A program made the position numbers and the translations under genes. The notes beneath the pieces were generated by a model. It was given only the letters and a program-made list of their open reading frames with translations. It made no database searches and was not told the DNA's origin. A DNA stretch of 64,000 bases from Tretioscincus oriximinensis (lineage: Eukaryota > Chordata > Lepidosauria > Squamata > Gymnophthalmidae): NCBI GenBank assembly GCA_022410635.1, contig JAJVDF010000168.1, forward strand, positions 868,515-932,514. The letters run 5' to 3'. This document shows, piece after piece, positions 44,739 through 54,884 of the stretch. Position 1 is the stretch's first letter, and each line of letters opens with the position of its first letter.

Positions 44739-45339
44739 GGGGCATGTAGGTACCAGGTCCTGATTCCAGATATATAATTCAGAATATTGCCAAGTGTGGA
44801 AAGAGTCAGCGATCCATCTGCTTAGAATAGGGCTTGGCTATTTATATAACAGGGAAAGTGGTAGAAAATTGTTTCCAGAAATAAAACTGCTTGCTTTTAC
44901 CTTGTTTAGGAATTGCTTCTCAGTATTCCTGTCAGTATAGCTTGCAAGAAATCTTGCAAGCAACTACAGGAAACTCTTGCCTAAGACAGCCAAAGAACCT
45001 TGTATGCTTCTGTCTTCACAAACCACAAAAGTACCAGTTTCTAGCAAGGGGACATTGCTCCTTGTGAAAGAATGACAGTTTGTGGTTTTGGCTATGTACA
45101 GCAATTTTGATCAATCTACCTTAGTACTTCCATGCAAAGATGTATTAAGAATCAAAAGGAATGAAAAAGAAAAACCAAGAAAAAACACTAACCTATAGGC
45201 CTTCATTGCTTGCCATAGTCAGACACTTCGAGTGCCTCCCCCACAACAGGTTAAGTTTTGCTGTTTCTTTTAAATCCATAAAAACAGATTCGCGATTCTG
45301 TCTCACCTACCTCAGATTTTCCATGCTGTTCTGTTTCAT
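44739..45339. other. Non-coding stretch, nothing recognised
   Basis: No gene or repeat recognised. Confidence 0.4.
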
Positions 45340-45457
45340 TGCCTTGCATTCTTGTCACAAGGCAAGTCCCATAAGTCATTGTTGTGCTTGCCTTACTACA
45401 ATTCCCAGCATTCTCTGTCAGCCAAGACCCAACAAACCTTTACATGTAGCCCTGAAG

Positions 45458-45990
45458 TAGGCTGACCAGATGCCCCCTTTTTTTGGGGGGGGGGGAGAAA
45501 CCTGGTTTCGGGGTGTCTACCCCATCCTCCAGGGCGGGGGCATCGATTCAATTTTTTTAAAAAAAAAAATCATTGCAGCAACACTATGGGGCTCTGGCAT
45601 CTGGGATCAGCTCCTGAAGACACCCTCTCCTCAGTAAAAATTAAAAATTCTCACACATTTCAAAACTTTCTCGCACACTTCAAAACATTTTTTTAATATT
45701 TTTTTTAAAAAAATTGCTGCACCACCACTAGGGGATTCTGGCAACTGGGGCCAACTTCTGAAGGCTCCTTCCCCTCTGTAAAAAATTTTAAAAATTCTGA
45801 TGTATTCCAAAAATTCTCAGTTTAAAAATTCTCACACACTTAAAAAAATTCTCACATGCTTTACCGATTTCTCAGGCGGGAATTTTGCAAGGGAATGTAT
45901 GTTGGTGAGTAATTTGCATATTTATGAATATGCAAATTAGCATTAATATTAATTACCCCAGTTTGGGTCTCAGAAAATCTGGTCAGTCTA
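45458..45990. mobile_element. 533-bp relative of hairpin MITE family 1
   Basis: The ends match the hairpin MITE (TAGGCTGACCAGATGCCCCC on the left, 'ctggtcagtcta' on the right). The interior is not a simple palindrome: it holds two diverged copies about 140 bases apart of a 'ttgcagcaacactatgggg' type block. Imperfect 8-bp duplications (CCCTGAAG / CCTGGAAG) flank it, and repeat F at 31.99 kb gives the empty site CCTTGAAG. No transposase is seen. It may be closer to the parent transposon than the short hairpins. Confidence 0.8.
45911..45938. repeat. 12-bp-arm palindrome containing octamer motifs
   Basis: AATTTGCATATT and AATATGCAAATT are exact complements around a TATG spacer. Each arm contains the ATTTGCAT / ATGCAAAT octamer bound by POU-domain proteins. 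It lies near the right end of the 533-bp element. Confidence 0.85.
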
Positions 45991-46225
45991 CCTGGAAGTC
46001 TCGTGAGATTTGCCACGTCCACGTTACTGAACACCCTACAAAGGCTATTTTTCAGATTTTAGAAACATCTGCTTTGGAAAGAGACAAATAACAATGGCTG
46101 GGGAATACGAGACCACAAGCCTTTTTGGCGAGGGTATCACTGAACTGGTGCGACATCGTTGGGCAGATTCTACATGATGTTGCTACCGTATCAGTAAAAC
46201 TTCTTCATGGGCATACAGCCTTGAT

Positions 46226-46788
46226 TTGTACAAACAATCAAAACTTTGATGCCGCAAACTGGTTGCTGTGTTGCTCTTCAGAGACCTTTCATAGAATTGG
46301 TATTTATTTCCTGCCTCCCCTTTACACTTAGGTTCACTCAAAGGGCAAAATATCTAAGCATTCAAGTTCCTGACCCTACTAGCAAATATTTAATGTATGA
46401 ATTAAACTGGACAGGACTTTGCCAGAAGCTTTCTTCATGTTTTATTTCTGAAGCTATTTTTACCAGCGTTTAATCGCCTAAATGCAAGCAGATAAAGACA
46501 TCTCTGACAAACTATGTTTATAGAGCTAAATGCCATAAAGGGGAAACACAACCATGCATGTATGTAAGAATCTAACAAGAGGCTTAGCGCACTTTAATCC
46601 TGTAGCCCCATGCACTGAAAGGGGAAAGCAGCTCAAAAGTGGCTTAGCATGTGGATGACACAGTTGCCATTCCATCTCTAACGCATATTAAAAGCCAAAC
46701 AAAAAGATTGATCCAATAGTCTAAGCCTTCCATTTTCTCAACACCAAAATTTAAGGTAGTACAGTTAAATAAATGAAGACACATTATG
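46226..46788. other. Non-coding stretch, nothing recognised
   Basis: No gene or repeat recognised. Confidence 0.4.
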
Positions 46789-46967
46789 GCCCTGTCCCCA
46801 TTGAGCTTTATTCTAGGTTATATCTCGGTACAGAGCTTGGTCATCCACATGCCAGTGCAGGTTATGGCAGGTACCATTCAGACTCTGCCATAGCCTACAC
46901 TAGCATGTGGATGGCAGACTCCGATTCTGAGATATAGCCCAGAATAAGGTTCAGTGGGGATAGGACC
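46789..46967. mobile_element. Hairpin MITE family 2, copy 1
   Basis: The left arm GGCCCTGTCCCCATTGAGCT continues with 'ttattctaggttatatctcg', and 'catccacatgccagtg'. The right half is its near complement down to 'gggataggacc'. It folds into one long hairpin. TAT lies on both sides and might be a 3-bp target duplication, but other copies do not confirm this. Confidence 0.82.
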
Positions 46968-47745
46968 TATGTTAGTCTTTGTGAATGAAGATCTATGAAG
47001 GGGGTCTCCACTGACAATGGTCAATATGGTAGACACCAAGAAATTACTCGGGGCAGTCCTTATACTTCTTCCTTTGGGCTTTCTATCATGATGGCCAATG
47101 GCCAACTCACCATAGAGTACTTGGGCAGGCAATGATCCTTCAAATCATGTAGACGTGTCCCGTGCAGCACAGATACTTCTTCAGCATATTCCAGCGACTG
47201 CATTCATGTGCACAAATTAGATGCAAGATGATAAAACGATAGAGAATGCAGCAGCTATTGCAAGTAAAAAAAAATATTCTCGGACTGCACTGTGACGAAA
47301 TCAATGGTCATGGAATATACATGCTTTGGTGTGCATTTTGTGGATTATAGCATTGTAGTGGTTTTTAAGTCGTGGTGTGCACCTGCCCCAAGACTAACGT
47401 GGCTATTTCTCTGAAATCTATTGTTACGAAACCGAGCGGGGGCTAAGACCGTATGTACTGTGTAGTATGTTAATTTCCTCTGTATAGTTTTGGTAACACT
47501 TATTAATATTGGTAGATGGTCTTTTCTTATGAACAAGGCCCTTGGATTTTATTAGTTTGCTTGTACGAAGATAGGATAGGAAAGATGGGATAAATAAAAT
47601 GAGCACTTCTGTAGATAGGGTTTATTCCTCAAGTAGGCTGCCACCACTTCCCTCAGGAAGAAATTAATACTAAGGGGTGAAAATCATACCAGAATGAGCC
47701 CCTTTGCTTTGTATGCCCAAATAATAAAGTCTTCTCTGTCTTAAG
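46968..47745. other. Non-coding stretch, with a Penelope-like end fragment
   Basis: At 47383-47427 (minus) the block 'cgtggctatttctctgaaat' matches the terminus of the Penelope-like element at 28093. Nothing else is recognised. Confidence 0.45.
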
Positions 47746-48055
47746 CAGGCACGGATAGCTCAGTCGCTTAGGAATCCATCTCTCGCCTGGGAGATGGGGC
47801 TTCGAAGCCCTGTGTTGGAAGTGGGGAGGGCTGAGCACCTTCCACTAGCCTGTAGCTCTAGTCAACCCAGCTATTCGAAAGCAAGAATTGCAAGAAATTG
47901 CAACTGACTGCAAGTAGATACATGGGAACCAGCATAGCCTGGTGGGGAAGATAGAATGTAAGCCTTCAGGCAAAATATATCCTTGTAAGCCGCTTTGAGT
48001 CCCTTTGAAAGGTGAGAAAAGCGGGGTATAAGAACCACGTTCTTCTTCTTCTCTT
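47746..48055 (+). mobile_element. SINE A, full length and well preserved
   Basis: It starts GGCACGGATAGCTCAGTCGC (A box), with a B box in GGGCTTCGAAGCC, and ends 'gcggggtataagaaccacg' plus a short TTC run. This copy is the best reference for the family in the window. Confidence 0.92.
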
Positions 48056-48656
48056 AAACCATAAAAACAGCTTTATTATAACAAAGTAACAGGCAACTCA
48101 AACATAAAGAAACCAAAGATTCAGTTTAGCCACACTGGGTAGGGAAAAGGTCCTGAGCCTTCAATGTCTCTGGCTAAGCTTCCCTTTTGCTTGCCCACAT
48201 TCAAAGTTTCTCAGCTTTTCCTTTCCTATCCCCACTTCCCCCAGCTGGTATGTATCCCTCTTTGGTATTTCTTTTATTTTCACACTCCAGCAGAGAACCA
48301 CTTTTATTTCAATTGTTTGGCCACACGCTCAAACAATCTCTCAAACAATTCAAGATGCAACAACCATTTATCTCATACAATCTCATATATCCCAAGTCTA
48401 TATCTATAGAATTTGCTATGATAAGATAGTCAAATAAATTAATAATGAATGCAAAACAGCTGCTAAGATCTTAATAACTTTAACTCAATCATTAAAAGCC
48501 CAATGCTGGAAAATGATAAGGAACCATAACTGAAATTATGATATAATGGATTCCAGGAAATACAATAGTATTTGAAGGTATACAAAAATAATTACACCAA
48601 AGATACACTGTTGAAATGAGCCACAGCCCACTACAAGTGACCTATCTATTGTGTTC
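48056..48656. other. Non-coding stretch, nothing recognised
   Basis: No gene or repeat recognised. Confidence 0.4.
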
Positions 48657-48840
48657 TGACCAGTTTGATTAGTGTTGGACTTGTACCTGGTAGTTCTTCA
48701 AGTTGGATTTCCACACTCGTCCATGAAGTGGGTGGCCTTGGTGCAGTCACAGTCCCACATACTTCACAAGGTGAATGCTGTGAAGAAAACAACAAAAGCT
48801 ATGTATGATGTCCTTTGGTTGGCTGCCCTGAGATGACCAT
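48657..48840 (+). mobile_element. SINE B
   Basis: The head 'ccagtttgattagtgttgga' and body ('gtggccttggtgcagtcaca') are degraded. The end 'tggctgccctgagatgacc' resembles the L2-like 3' tail. Confidence 0.75.
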
Positions 48841-48935
48841 CTCCTTCTCCTCCTCTTCCTCTTCCTCTCCCTCTTCCTCATCCTCTTCCTTCTCCTCCTC
48901 CTTCTTCTTCATCGTCGTCGTCGTCGTCGTCGTCG

Positions 48936-48982
<47 letters not shown>

Positions 48983-48984
48983 TC
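48841..48984. repeat. TCC then GTC then ATC microsatellite
   Basis: Three successive trinucleotide blocks: TCC/TTC, then about eight GTC, then about 15 ATC. Confidence 0.95.
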
Positions 48985-50165
48985 CTCTTCCTCCTTCTGC
49001 CTACTGAAACAAAATGGGATGACCTGAACTTTAAAATGTAAAGCTTAAAGAAAACGGATGAATTTATATAGAAAACTCTGGCTATTACCAGGAAACCAAG
49101 AAGAAAATTCTGTATCTGCTGCCCCTCGGGCTATCAAACCACGAGGTATCATTCATACTCCAACTGTTAGGTCACCTCTAAAGGTCACCCTTTCTTCTGT
49201 ATCAAATAATACGGTGGCTGCCTCTGTGTCATGATCAAGCTGGGTCTGTTTTAAGTCCTTCTATGCCGTTTTTACGGTTATCCAAATCTGATGAAAAATA
49301 CAGCTGATTATTCAAATGTTCTCACAGCTAGGTTCAATATCGTAACTTTGAAGAACCGATTCCTAAAGCTTTCTGGGGTAACCTGCTGTTGTCAAAGCAT
49401 TCACGCATGCTCACGCTTTCTGCAATGGTTTCCTTTTAAAGCACAATTCCAAAAAGCGCATGAGGTTATTAAATCAGCCAGAGCAGGGCCAAAGGCTGAC
49501 ATTAAGCAAATTTTCAGGGGTTAGTTGAAGTTAATTGAGTTGAATTACACTTACGTATTGTTTGTTTCTAAGCCTGGGAGTCCAGCTTGAAGTCCTGGGG
49601 GGGTTTGTGTGTGTGGCTGCTTACATTCTGCAAGACTAGGCTGCATTTGTGGATGTGAAGGGGGTAAAGCGGGAAGATCTATAGTCCACTGGCTAAATGC
49701 GCTAACTGTTTTAGCTCACTGACCTCTTAGCTTCCAGGACTGCACTGAGGAAGGAGAGCTCTGCTTGGGGGATTTGTTCGTGGAGTGAAAGAAGGCTGCA
49801 TGTTTCTTGACTTGCAGCTCTTAGATGCTATTGTGCTTCTCGTGGCCATATGAGATGGATGGATGGATGGATGGACGGGGCCTGAGGCCAACAAAAACTG
49901 CCATGTTCTTCCACACCAGCAGAGTTGGAACTTGCTAGGCTGATTCCAAATCAGATAAAAGCCAGGCTGCAGGGGGGGAGGAAGGCCTGACAAACCAATG
50001 CTTGCACCAGACAAGTAATTTCTCCCAGCCTAGTATTGGATAAACACATTTACATTCTATCCTTCCCACAACATTCAGGCAGAACAGCTCAGGCCTGGAA
50101 TCTCTCTTCATAGACATGGAGGGACTTGTGTGGGACTTGTGGGGAAAAGACGAAAAGAGCTAAAC
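48985..50165. other. Non-coding stretch, nothing recognised except a short ATGG repeat
   Basis: An ATGG run lies at 49854-49877. Otherwise there is no recognised gene or repeat. Confidence 0.45.
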
Positions 50166-50275
50166 CTTCATTTTATATTTCAAAGAAATAGCCACGTTAG
50201 GATGGGTCTAGAACATCTAGCAAGGGGGGCTGTAGAACTTTAGAGACTAATGAGAAACGGGAAAGGCAACATGAA
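50166..50275 (+). mobile_element. Penelope-like end fragment
   Basis: The block 'atttcaaagaaatagccacg' and 'actttagagactaatgagaa' parallels the plus-strand text at 28093-28165. The ribozyme-like core is degraded. Confidence 0.5.
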
Positions 50276-50505
50276 CTTCTTTCAGATCCGGGAGGCAACG
50301 GCCAGGTATATGGACCGATTCCTATGCACGATTTCCTGTGCACTGGACATGTCATTATTTTCTGTCCACTCCATGGAGTTATGTGTGTCCAGCCTTCCAT
50401 TCGCTCAAAAGATCCTTTGCTGCAGAGTAACTGCCCACCACTTATTATCCGAATCAGCAGCCGGCGTTTTGTAAAGTTGGAAAGAAAGCTGCAATTGGAA
50501 AAACT
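50276..50505. other. Non-coding, nothing recognised
   Basis: No element recognised. Confidence 0.35.
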
Positions 50506-50692
50506 CCTTGATCTTGCTACTGGTCTCAGCTTTAGCCAACTCTGCTTTTTGAAAGAAAATAGCTTTGCAATCTACATTTCAAATAGATTAATGAGTACCA
50601 CCACTAATCTGGTGGGGAAGATAGAACAGATGTAAAAACCAAATTCTCCTCCTCCTCCTCCTCTTCTTCCTCCTCCTCCTCCTCTCTTCTAT
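50506..50692 (+). mobile_element. SINE A fragment with TCC tail
   Basis: The body 'gctttagccaactctgcttt', 'atctggtggggaagataga' and a (TCC)n tail at 50646-50690. Confidence 0.65.
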
Positions 50693-50711
50693 TTGTCTTC
50701 TTCAGGACAAG

Positions 50712-51362
50712 GCAGGATATCAGTATTGGCTTCAGTACTGGGACATATAATTTTTAATATATCCATCAATGATATGGATGCCACGATAAATAGTGAAGTT
50801 GCCAAGTTTTCTGATGACACCAAACTGTTCAGGGTAGTAAACACTGAAAATGATTGTAAAGAGCTCCAAAAGGATCTATTGAAATTGGATGAAGTAGCAA
50901 ATGCACTTCAACCTAAGCAAGAACAAAGAACCCCAATTACTCCTACCACCTGATAGGAACCAAGCTTTCTGTAACCGAGGAGGAAAAAGATCTTGGGCTC
51001 AATGAAGGTGTCACTCCAGTGTGCAGCAGCAAAAAAGCAAATTCAGTGTTAGGGATCATAAGGAAACAAATGGAAAATAAGCCAGCAGGTGTTGTTTTCT
51101 CTCTTTATAAGTCCATGGTGAGGCCACATTTGGAATACTGTGTACAATTCTGATCATCACATCTCAGAAAAGATATCGTGGAACTAGAGAAGGTGCAGAA
51201 AAGAGCAACAAGAATGATCAAGGGACTGGAGCACCTCCCTTATGAAAACAGGCTGCAACGTCTTGGTCTCTTTAGCCTCACAATACGATGTTTAAGAGGT
51301 GATCGGATTGAAGAGTATAAAATCATGCATCAGATGGATAAGGTGAACAAAACACTAGAATC
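50712..51362 (+). mobile_element. CR1 LINE fragment, reverse transcriptase C-terminal half
   Basis: Translation shows LGHIIFNISINDMD, then KFSDDTKLFRV (FADD changed to FSDD), KEKDLGS-like, VQKRATRMIKGLEHLPYENRL and CLRGDRIEEYKIMHQMDKVN. Frameshifts and deletions are present and no 3' UTR follows. It is an older relative of the 41.1 kb copy. Confidence 0.85.
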
Positions 51363-51719
51363 AGGAGGCATCCCTTGGGAAGGGGTAAGTAACATACTAA
51401 CTGCCGTCTGGGAAGTTCTGTGAGTTCTTTTGCTATCCAGAAGGTATTCATGAATGAGTCGCTCGGCCCAACATGTGCGAAATCTATAAACAACAACAAA
51501 AATTATCCACCACCTCCAATGTTTTGCACTCTCTTCTTTAGACTCTATGATCACATCTTGCCCACCTGAGGCATGTCAAAAAGTAGGAAATGGTTTGCTA
51601 TGGTAGCAGCTCATAGCCATGATTAAGGAGCTGCATCTATATGGCTCTAGTTTATTTTGCTATTTACTGTTATTTGGGTTATTCATTCACTGGTTTTAAT
51701 TCATCTCATTCATACCTTT
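51363..51719. other. Non-coding, nothing recognised
   Basis: No element recognised. Confidence 0.4.
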
Positions 51720-51957
51720 TCAGCATATTTTGACAAATGGCATATTCCATACACGTGACGTGACACCGTCTCCTGTCTGCCATTTTGTTTACTCTCTCCT
51801 CCCAAATGCTATTGGATAGTTTGGTATCAATTGCTTCGTCTCTCACCCTCATGGTTTCATACCTAAACTATTTACACATCACAGCCTTTCCACAACAACA
51901 TAGTTGAACAATAATCTGGTAAATCAGCCTAAAATTTGAAATCTGTCAGTTTATAAC
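51720..51957 (+). repeat. Unnamed dispersed repeat D/E, copy
   Basis: The blocks 'actctctcctcccaaatgct', 'ggatagtttggt' and 'aatcagcctaaaatttgaa' parallel 11400-11690, while its start ('aaatggcatattccatacac') resembles 33385. It therefore links the two sets. Confidence 0.5.
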
Positions 51958-51958
51958 A

Positions 51959-52112
51959 GGCCCTGTCCCCCCTGAGCCTTATTCTGGGTTATATCTTGGA
52001 ACAGAGGTTGGCTATCCACATACCAGTGTAGACTATGGCAGGCCCAATTCAGGACCTGTCATAGATGGCAGACTCCTATTCTGAGATGTAGCCTATAGTG
52101 GGGGACAGAACC
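51959..52112. mobile_element. Hairpin MITE family 2, copy 2
   Basis: The left arm GGCCCTGTCCCCCCTGAGCC and a shortened right arm ending 'gggggacagaacc' match the 46.8 kb copy. A deletion removed part of the right arm. Confidence 0.8.
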
Positions 52113-52265
52113 CTGATGTGTCAAATGCAACATAAATTCAAATTGCAAGCGGATTATTGACCCTGTCTGGATGTAGCCAGGGATTTCAGAACTTGTCTTT
52201 TATATATACATCTCCACATAGAATGTATTGCTCATTTATGGCAGTGTCTCCATGTGACCAAATCT

Positions 52266-52513
52266 AGTTTCAAGACAGGACTAGANAGGTTTATGGACAC
52301 CAAGGGTATAAATGGGTACTAGGATGGGTGTCTGGATGTTGCCTCCGGGATGGAGCAACAGGCAGGACTCCTGAAATACCATTTGCAGGGAGTCATGAAC
52401 AGGAGCATATTTTGCTTTCCTCTGTTTGGACTGCCCAGGTGCATCTGGTGTGAGACAGAATGCTGGACTGGATGGGCTGTGGCCTGATCCAATACGGCTG
52501 TTCTTATGTTCTT
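52266..52513 (+). mobile_element. CR1 3' end, type II
   Basis: It runs from FKTGLDRFMDTKGINGY-like codons through the 3' UTR to 'ttatgttctta'. A SINE A starts immediately. Confidence 0.9.
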
Positions 52514-52875
52514 AGGCAGGCACGGATAGCTCAGTTGCTAAGGAATCCGTCTCTCAGCTGGGAGATGGGGTTTCGAAGCCCTGTGTGGGACGTGGGGAAG
52601 GGTTGAGCACCTTCCACTAGCCTGTAGCTCCAACCAACCCAGCTGTTCGAAAGCAAGAATTGCAGGAAATGGCAACTGACTGCAAATAGATACATGGGAA
52701 CCACCAGAACCTGGTGGGGAAGATAGAATGTCAGCCTTCGGGCAAAATACCCTTGTAAGCCGCTTTGAGTCCCTTTGAAAGGTGGGAAAAGCGAGGTATA
52801 AGAACCCAGTTCTCCTTCTCCTTCTCCTTCTCCTTCTCCTTCTCCTTCTCCTCCTCCTCCTCCTCCTCCTTCTGT
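52514..52875 (+). mobile_element. SINE A, near full length, TTC/TCC tail
   Basis: It has the head GGCACGGATAGCTCAGTTGC, the B box GGTTTCGAAGCCC, the body and the tail 'aagccgctttgagtcccttt', then about 60 bases of TTC/TCC repeats. Confidence 0.92.
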
Positions 52876-53589
52876 AGTCATTACCTTTACTAGTTACTCC
52901 ATTCCATGTGGGGAGCTTATAGATTCCTTCCCCTAATGTTAATTCTTCCCAAACCAGAAGCAACATGAAAAGAGTGCGCATGAATAATTAAAATCTTACC
53001 TCACTTCAAGATTTTGTCTTTCTTTTGCACTTCATTTCACCTACCAGGAAATGCTTCTACCAAACTAACTCACGGAGAAGATGCCTATAGGCCATCATTC
53101 CCAGAAATGAAAGCTACAATCCTATCGCCCACGCAGTCTGAAGTAATATTGCAGCGACAATTGAGAAAGATGGAAAAAACCATTTGTCGGCTGCATCCAA
53201 ATATATGTTTCATTTTGTGCTTATTTCCCATCTGTGCCAAGAGAGAAGTCAAAGGAATCTGATATTGACAGCAAACTATCCAATGGCATTTGGGAGGAGA
53301 TTCCACTTTGAATCTTTGACTGCGTTGTGTGCTGTTGTAACTGTTTCAATAAATGACGAAGGAAAATTCAGCTCTCTCATTCTGAAGAAGGGATTCCTTT
53401 CATTTCTAACAACAGTAAACAAAATGGCTGACAGGACAGTAAGTTGCATGCATGCAAATTCAGGAGGCTGTGAAATGACAAAAACCAGCATGTACTGTAA
53501 AGGTATGAAAGAGGCGCATAAGAACTGGAAACCCATTTCACCCCATTATTGGGAAGTTCCAGAATAGGCAAGTGCTGTGTGGATACAGC
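52876..53589. other. Non-coding stretch, nothing recognised
   Basis: A 127-codon open frame at 53184-53567 (plus) has no recognisable domain and is flanked by repeats, so I treat it as chance. Confidence 0.4.
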
Positions 53590-53771
53590 CAAGTTGACCA
53601 GATGACCCCTTTTGTGGGTGGGGGTGAAAGGCTGTTTTGGGGGTGCCTCCCAATTTTTTCTGAGGAAAAAAAATTGGGGAAAAAATATTTTTTTGAAAAT
53701 AATTTCCTCATAAAAAACCCCAAAACCAGGTTTTCAACCCCACTCCCCAAAGGGGTCATCTGGTCAGCCTA
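53590..53771. mobile_element. Hairpin MITE family 1, copy 4
   Basis: The left end has 'agttgaccagatgacccctt' and the right end 'ggggtcatctggtcagccta', with the shared 'ggggtgcctcccaatttttt' centre. The left terminus is mutated. Confidence 0.88.
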
Positions 53772-54380
53772 AATTATTACAGCCCATGTCTAGTTGTAGG
53801 CTTAATTTCATGTCAGGGACAAAACCCAAAAGTTAATGAAGAGATTATAGAAGAGAATCGTTGATTTCCTGTGTTATAGAGAACTGAGAATCCAGCTTGA
53901 AAGCTTCAGAAAATATCTCTGTTGGGGCATTTAAGAGCTGCAAGGGGCTTGAGTACCCAGAAGACATTTTGGGGGATGAACCCCAGATTGTGGATCAACT
54001 TCTCTTTGGAAGTCCAGCAAGGGGGCTTGTCACATGGCGTGAGCTTCTATAGGCATTTCTACATAGACATACCTATAAAATCTCATGTCACCTGCCTTTC
54101 TTTTGTTAATCTCCAAGGGCTTACAAGCTCCATATCTGGACTTTCTGAATAAGACAAACACGGCTATTTCTCTGAAATCGATTAACTTCGGAAAATTGCC
54201 AGTGCCTTAATTTTTAGTTCCCTCTTAATTTGTCCTGCCCGGGAAGGTGACAAGGCCAAAGAAAAGGGGTGGGATGGGGTATTTTAAATATGTTTTAGGG
54301 ATCTGTATATATATCTTTCTGTTATTATTCACTCTGGTACCTGCTGGTGAAGGGTTATGATATATCATCATCATCATTAA
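53772..54380. other. Non-coding stretch with Penelope-like end fragment
   Basis: At 54140-54184 (minus) the block 'aacacggctatttctctgaa' seen on the plus strand matches the Penelope-like end. Nothing else is recognised. Confidence 0.45.
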
Positions 54381-54690
54381 AGGGACGAGTCGCTAAGGAG
54401 ATGATCTGTCACCCGGGAGATGGGGTTTTGAAACCCTGTGTGGGACGTGGGGAGGGTTGAGCACCTTCCACTAGCCTGTAGCTCTAGCCAACCCAGCTAT
54501 TCGAAAGCAAGAATTGCAAGAAATTGCAACTGACTGCAAGTAGATACATGGGAACCACTGCAGTCTTGAGGAGAAGATAGAATATAAGCCTTCAGGCAAA
54601 ATACCCTTGTAAGCTGCTTTGGGTGCCCTTGAAAGGTGAGAAAAGCGGGGTATAAGAACCTAGTTCTTCTTCTTCNTCATCATCATCATG
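54381..54690 (+). mobile_element. SINE A
   Basis: It starts with a shortened head ('acgagtcgctaaggagatga'), has the B box GGTTTTGAAACCC, the standard body and the end 'gcggggtataagaaccta' with a TTC/ATC tail. Confidence 0.88.
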
Positions 54691-54884
54691 CCTTTCTCAG
54701 AGGGCAGTTTGGAAGAGAAAATATAAAAGGAATGACCTTTCTCATTTTGAGTTCTGTGCATGAAAGGAGGGTTGTAGATGCTATAAAAAAGCAATTACTC
54801 TGAATTCAACCATTTCATAATTCTGATATGAAAAGGATATTCTGAAAAGAATAAGCGGACGTATAATCTTTTGCACTTCTTCTT

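Larger units (their letters stand above)
45340..46225 (+). repeat. Unnamed dispersed repeat F, copy 3, split by a MITE
   Basis: The left part (to 45457) and right part (from 45991) match 31865-32230 in order. The element at 45458-45990 interrupts it. Confidence 0.6.

Noticed and set aside
47746..47830. tRNA gene
   Set aside because: A and B boxes are present but the sequence does not fold as a tRNA and continues into a SINE body; it is repeated many times here.
53184..53567. 127-codon open frame
   Set aside because: No recognisable domain, no splice context, and a length possible by chance in 64 kb.
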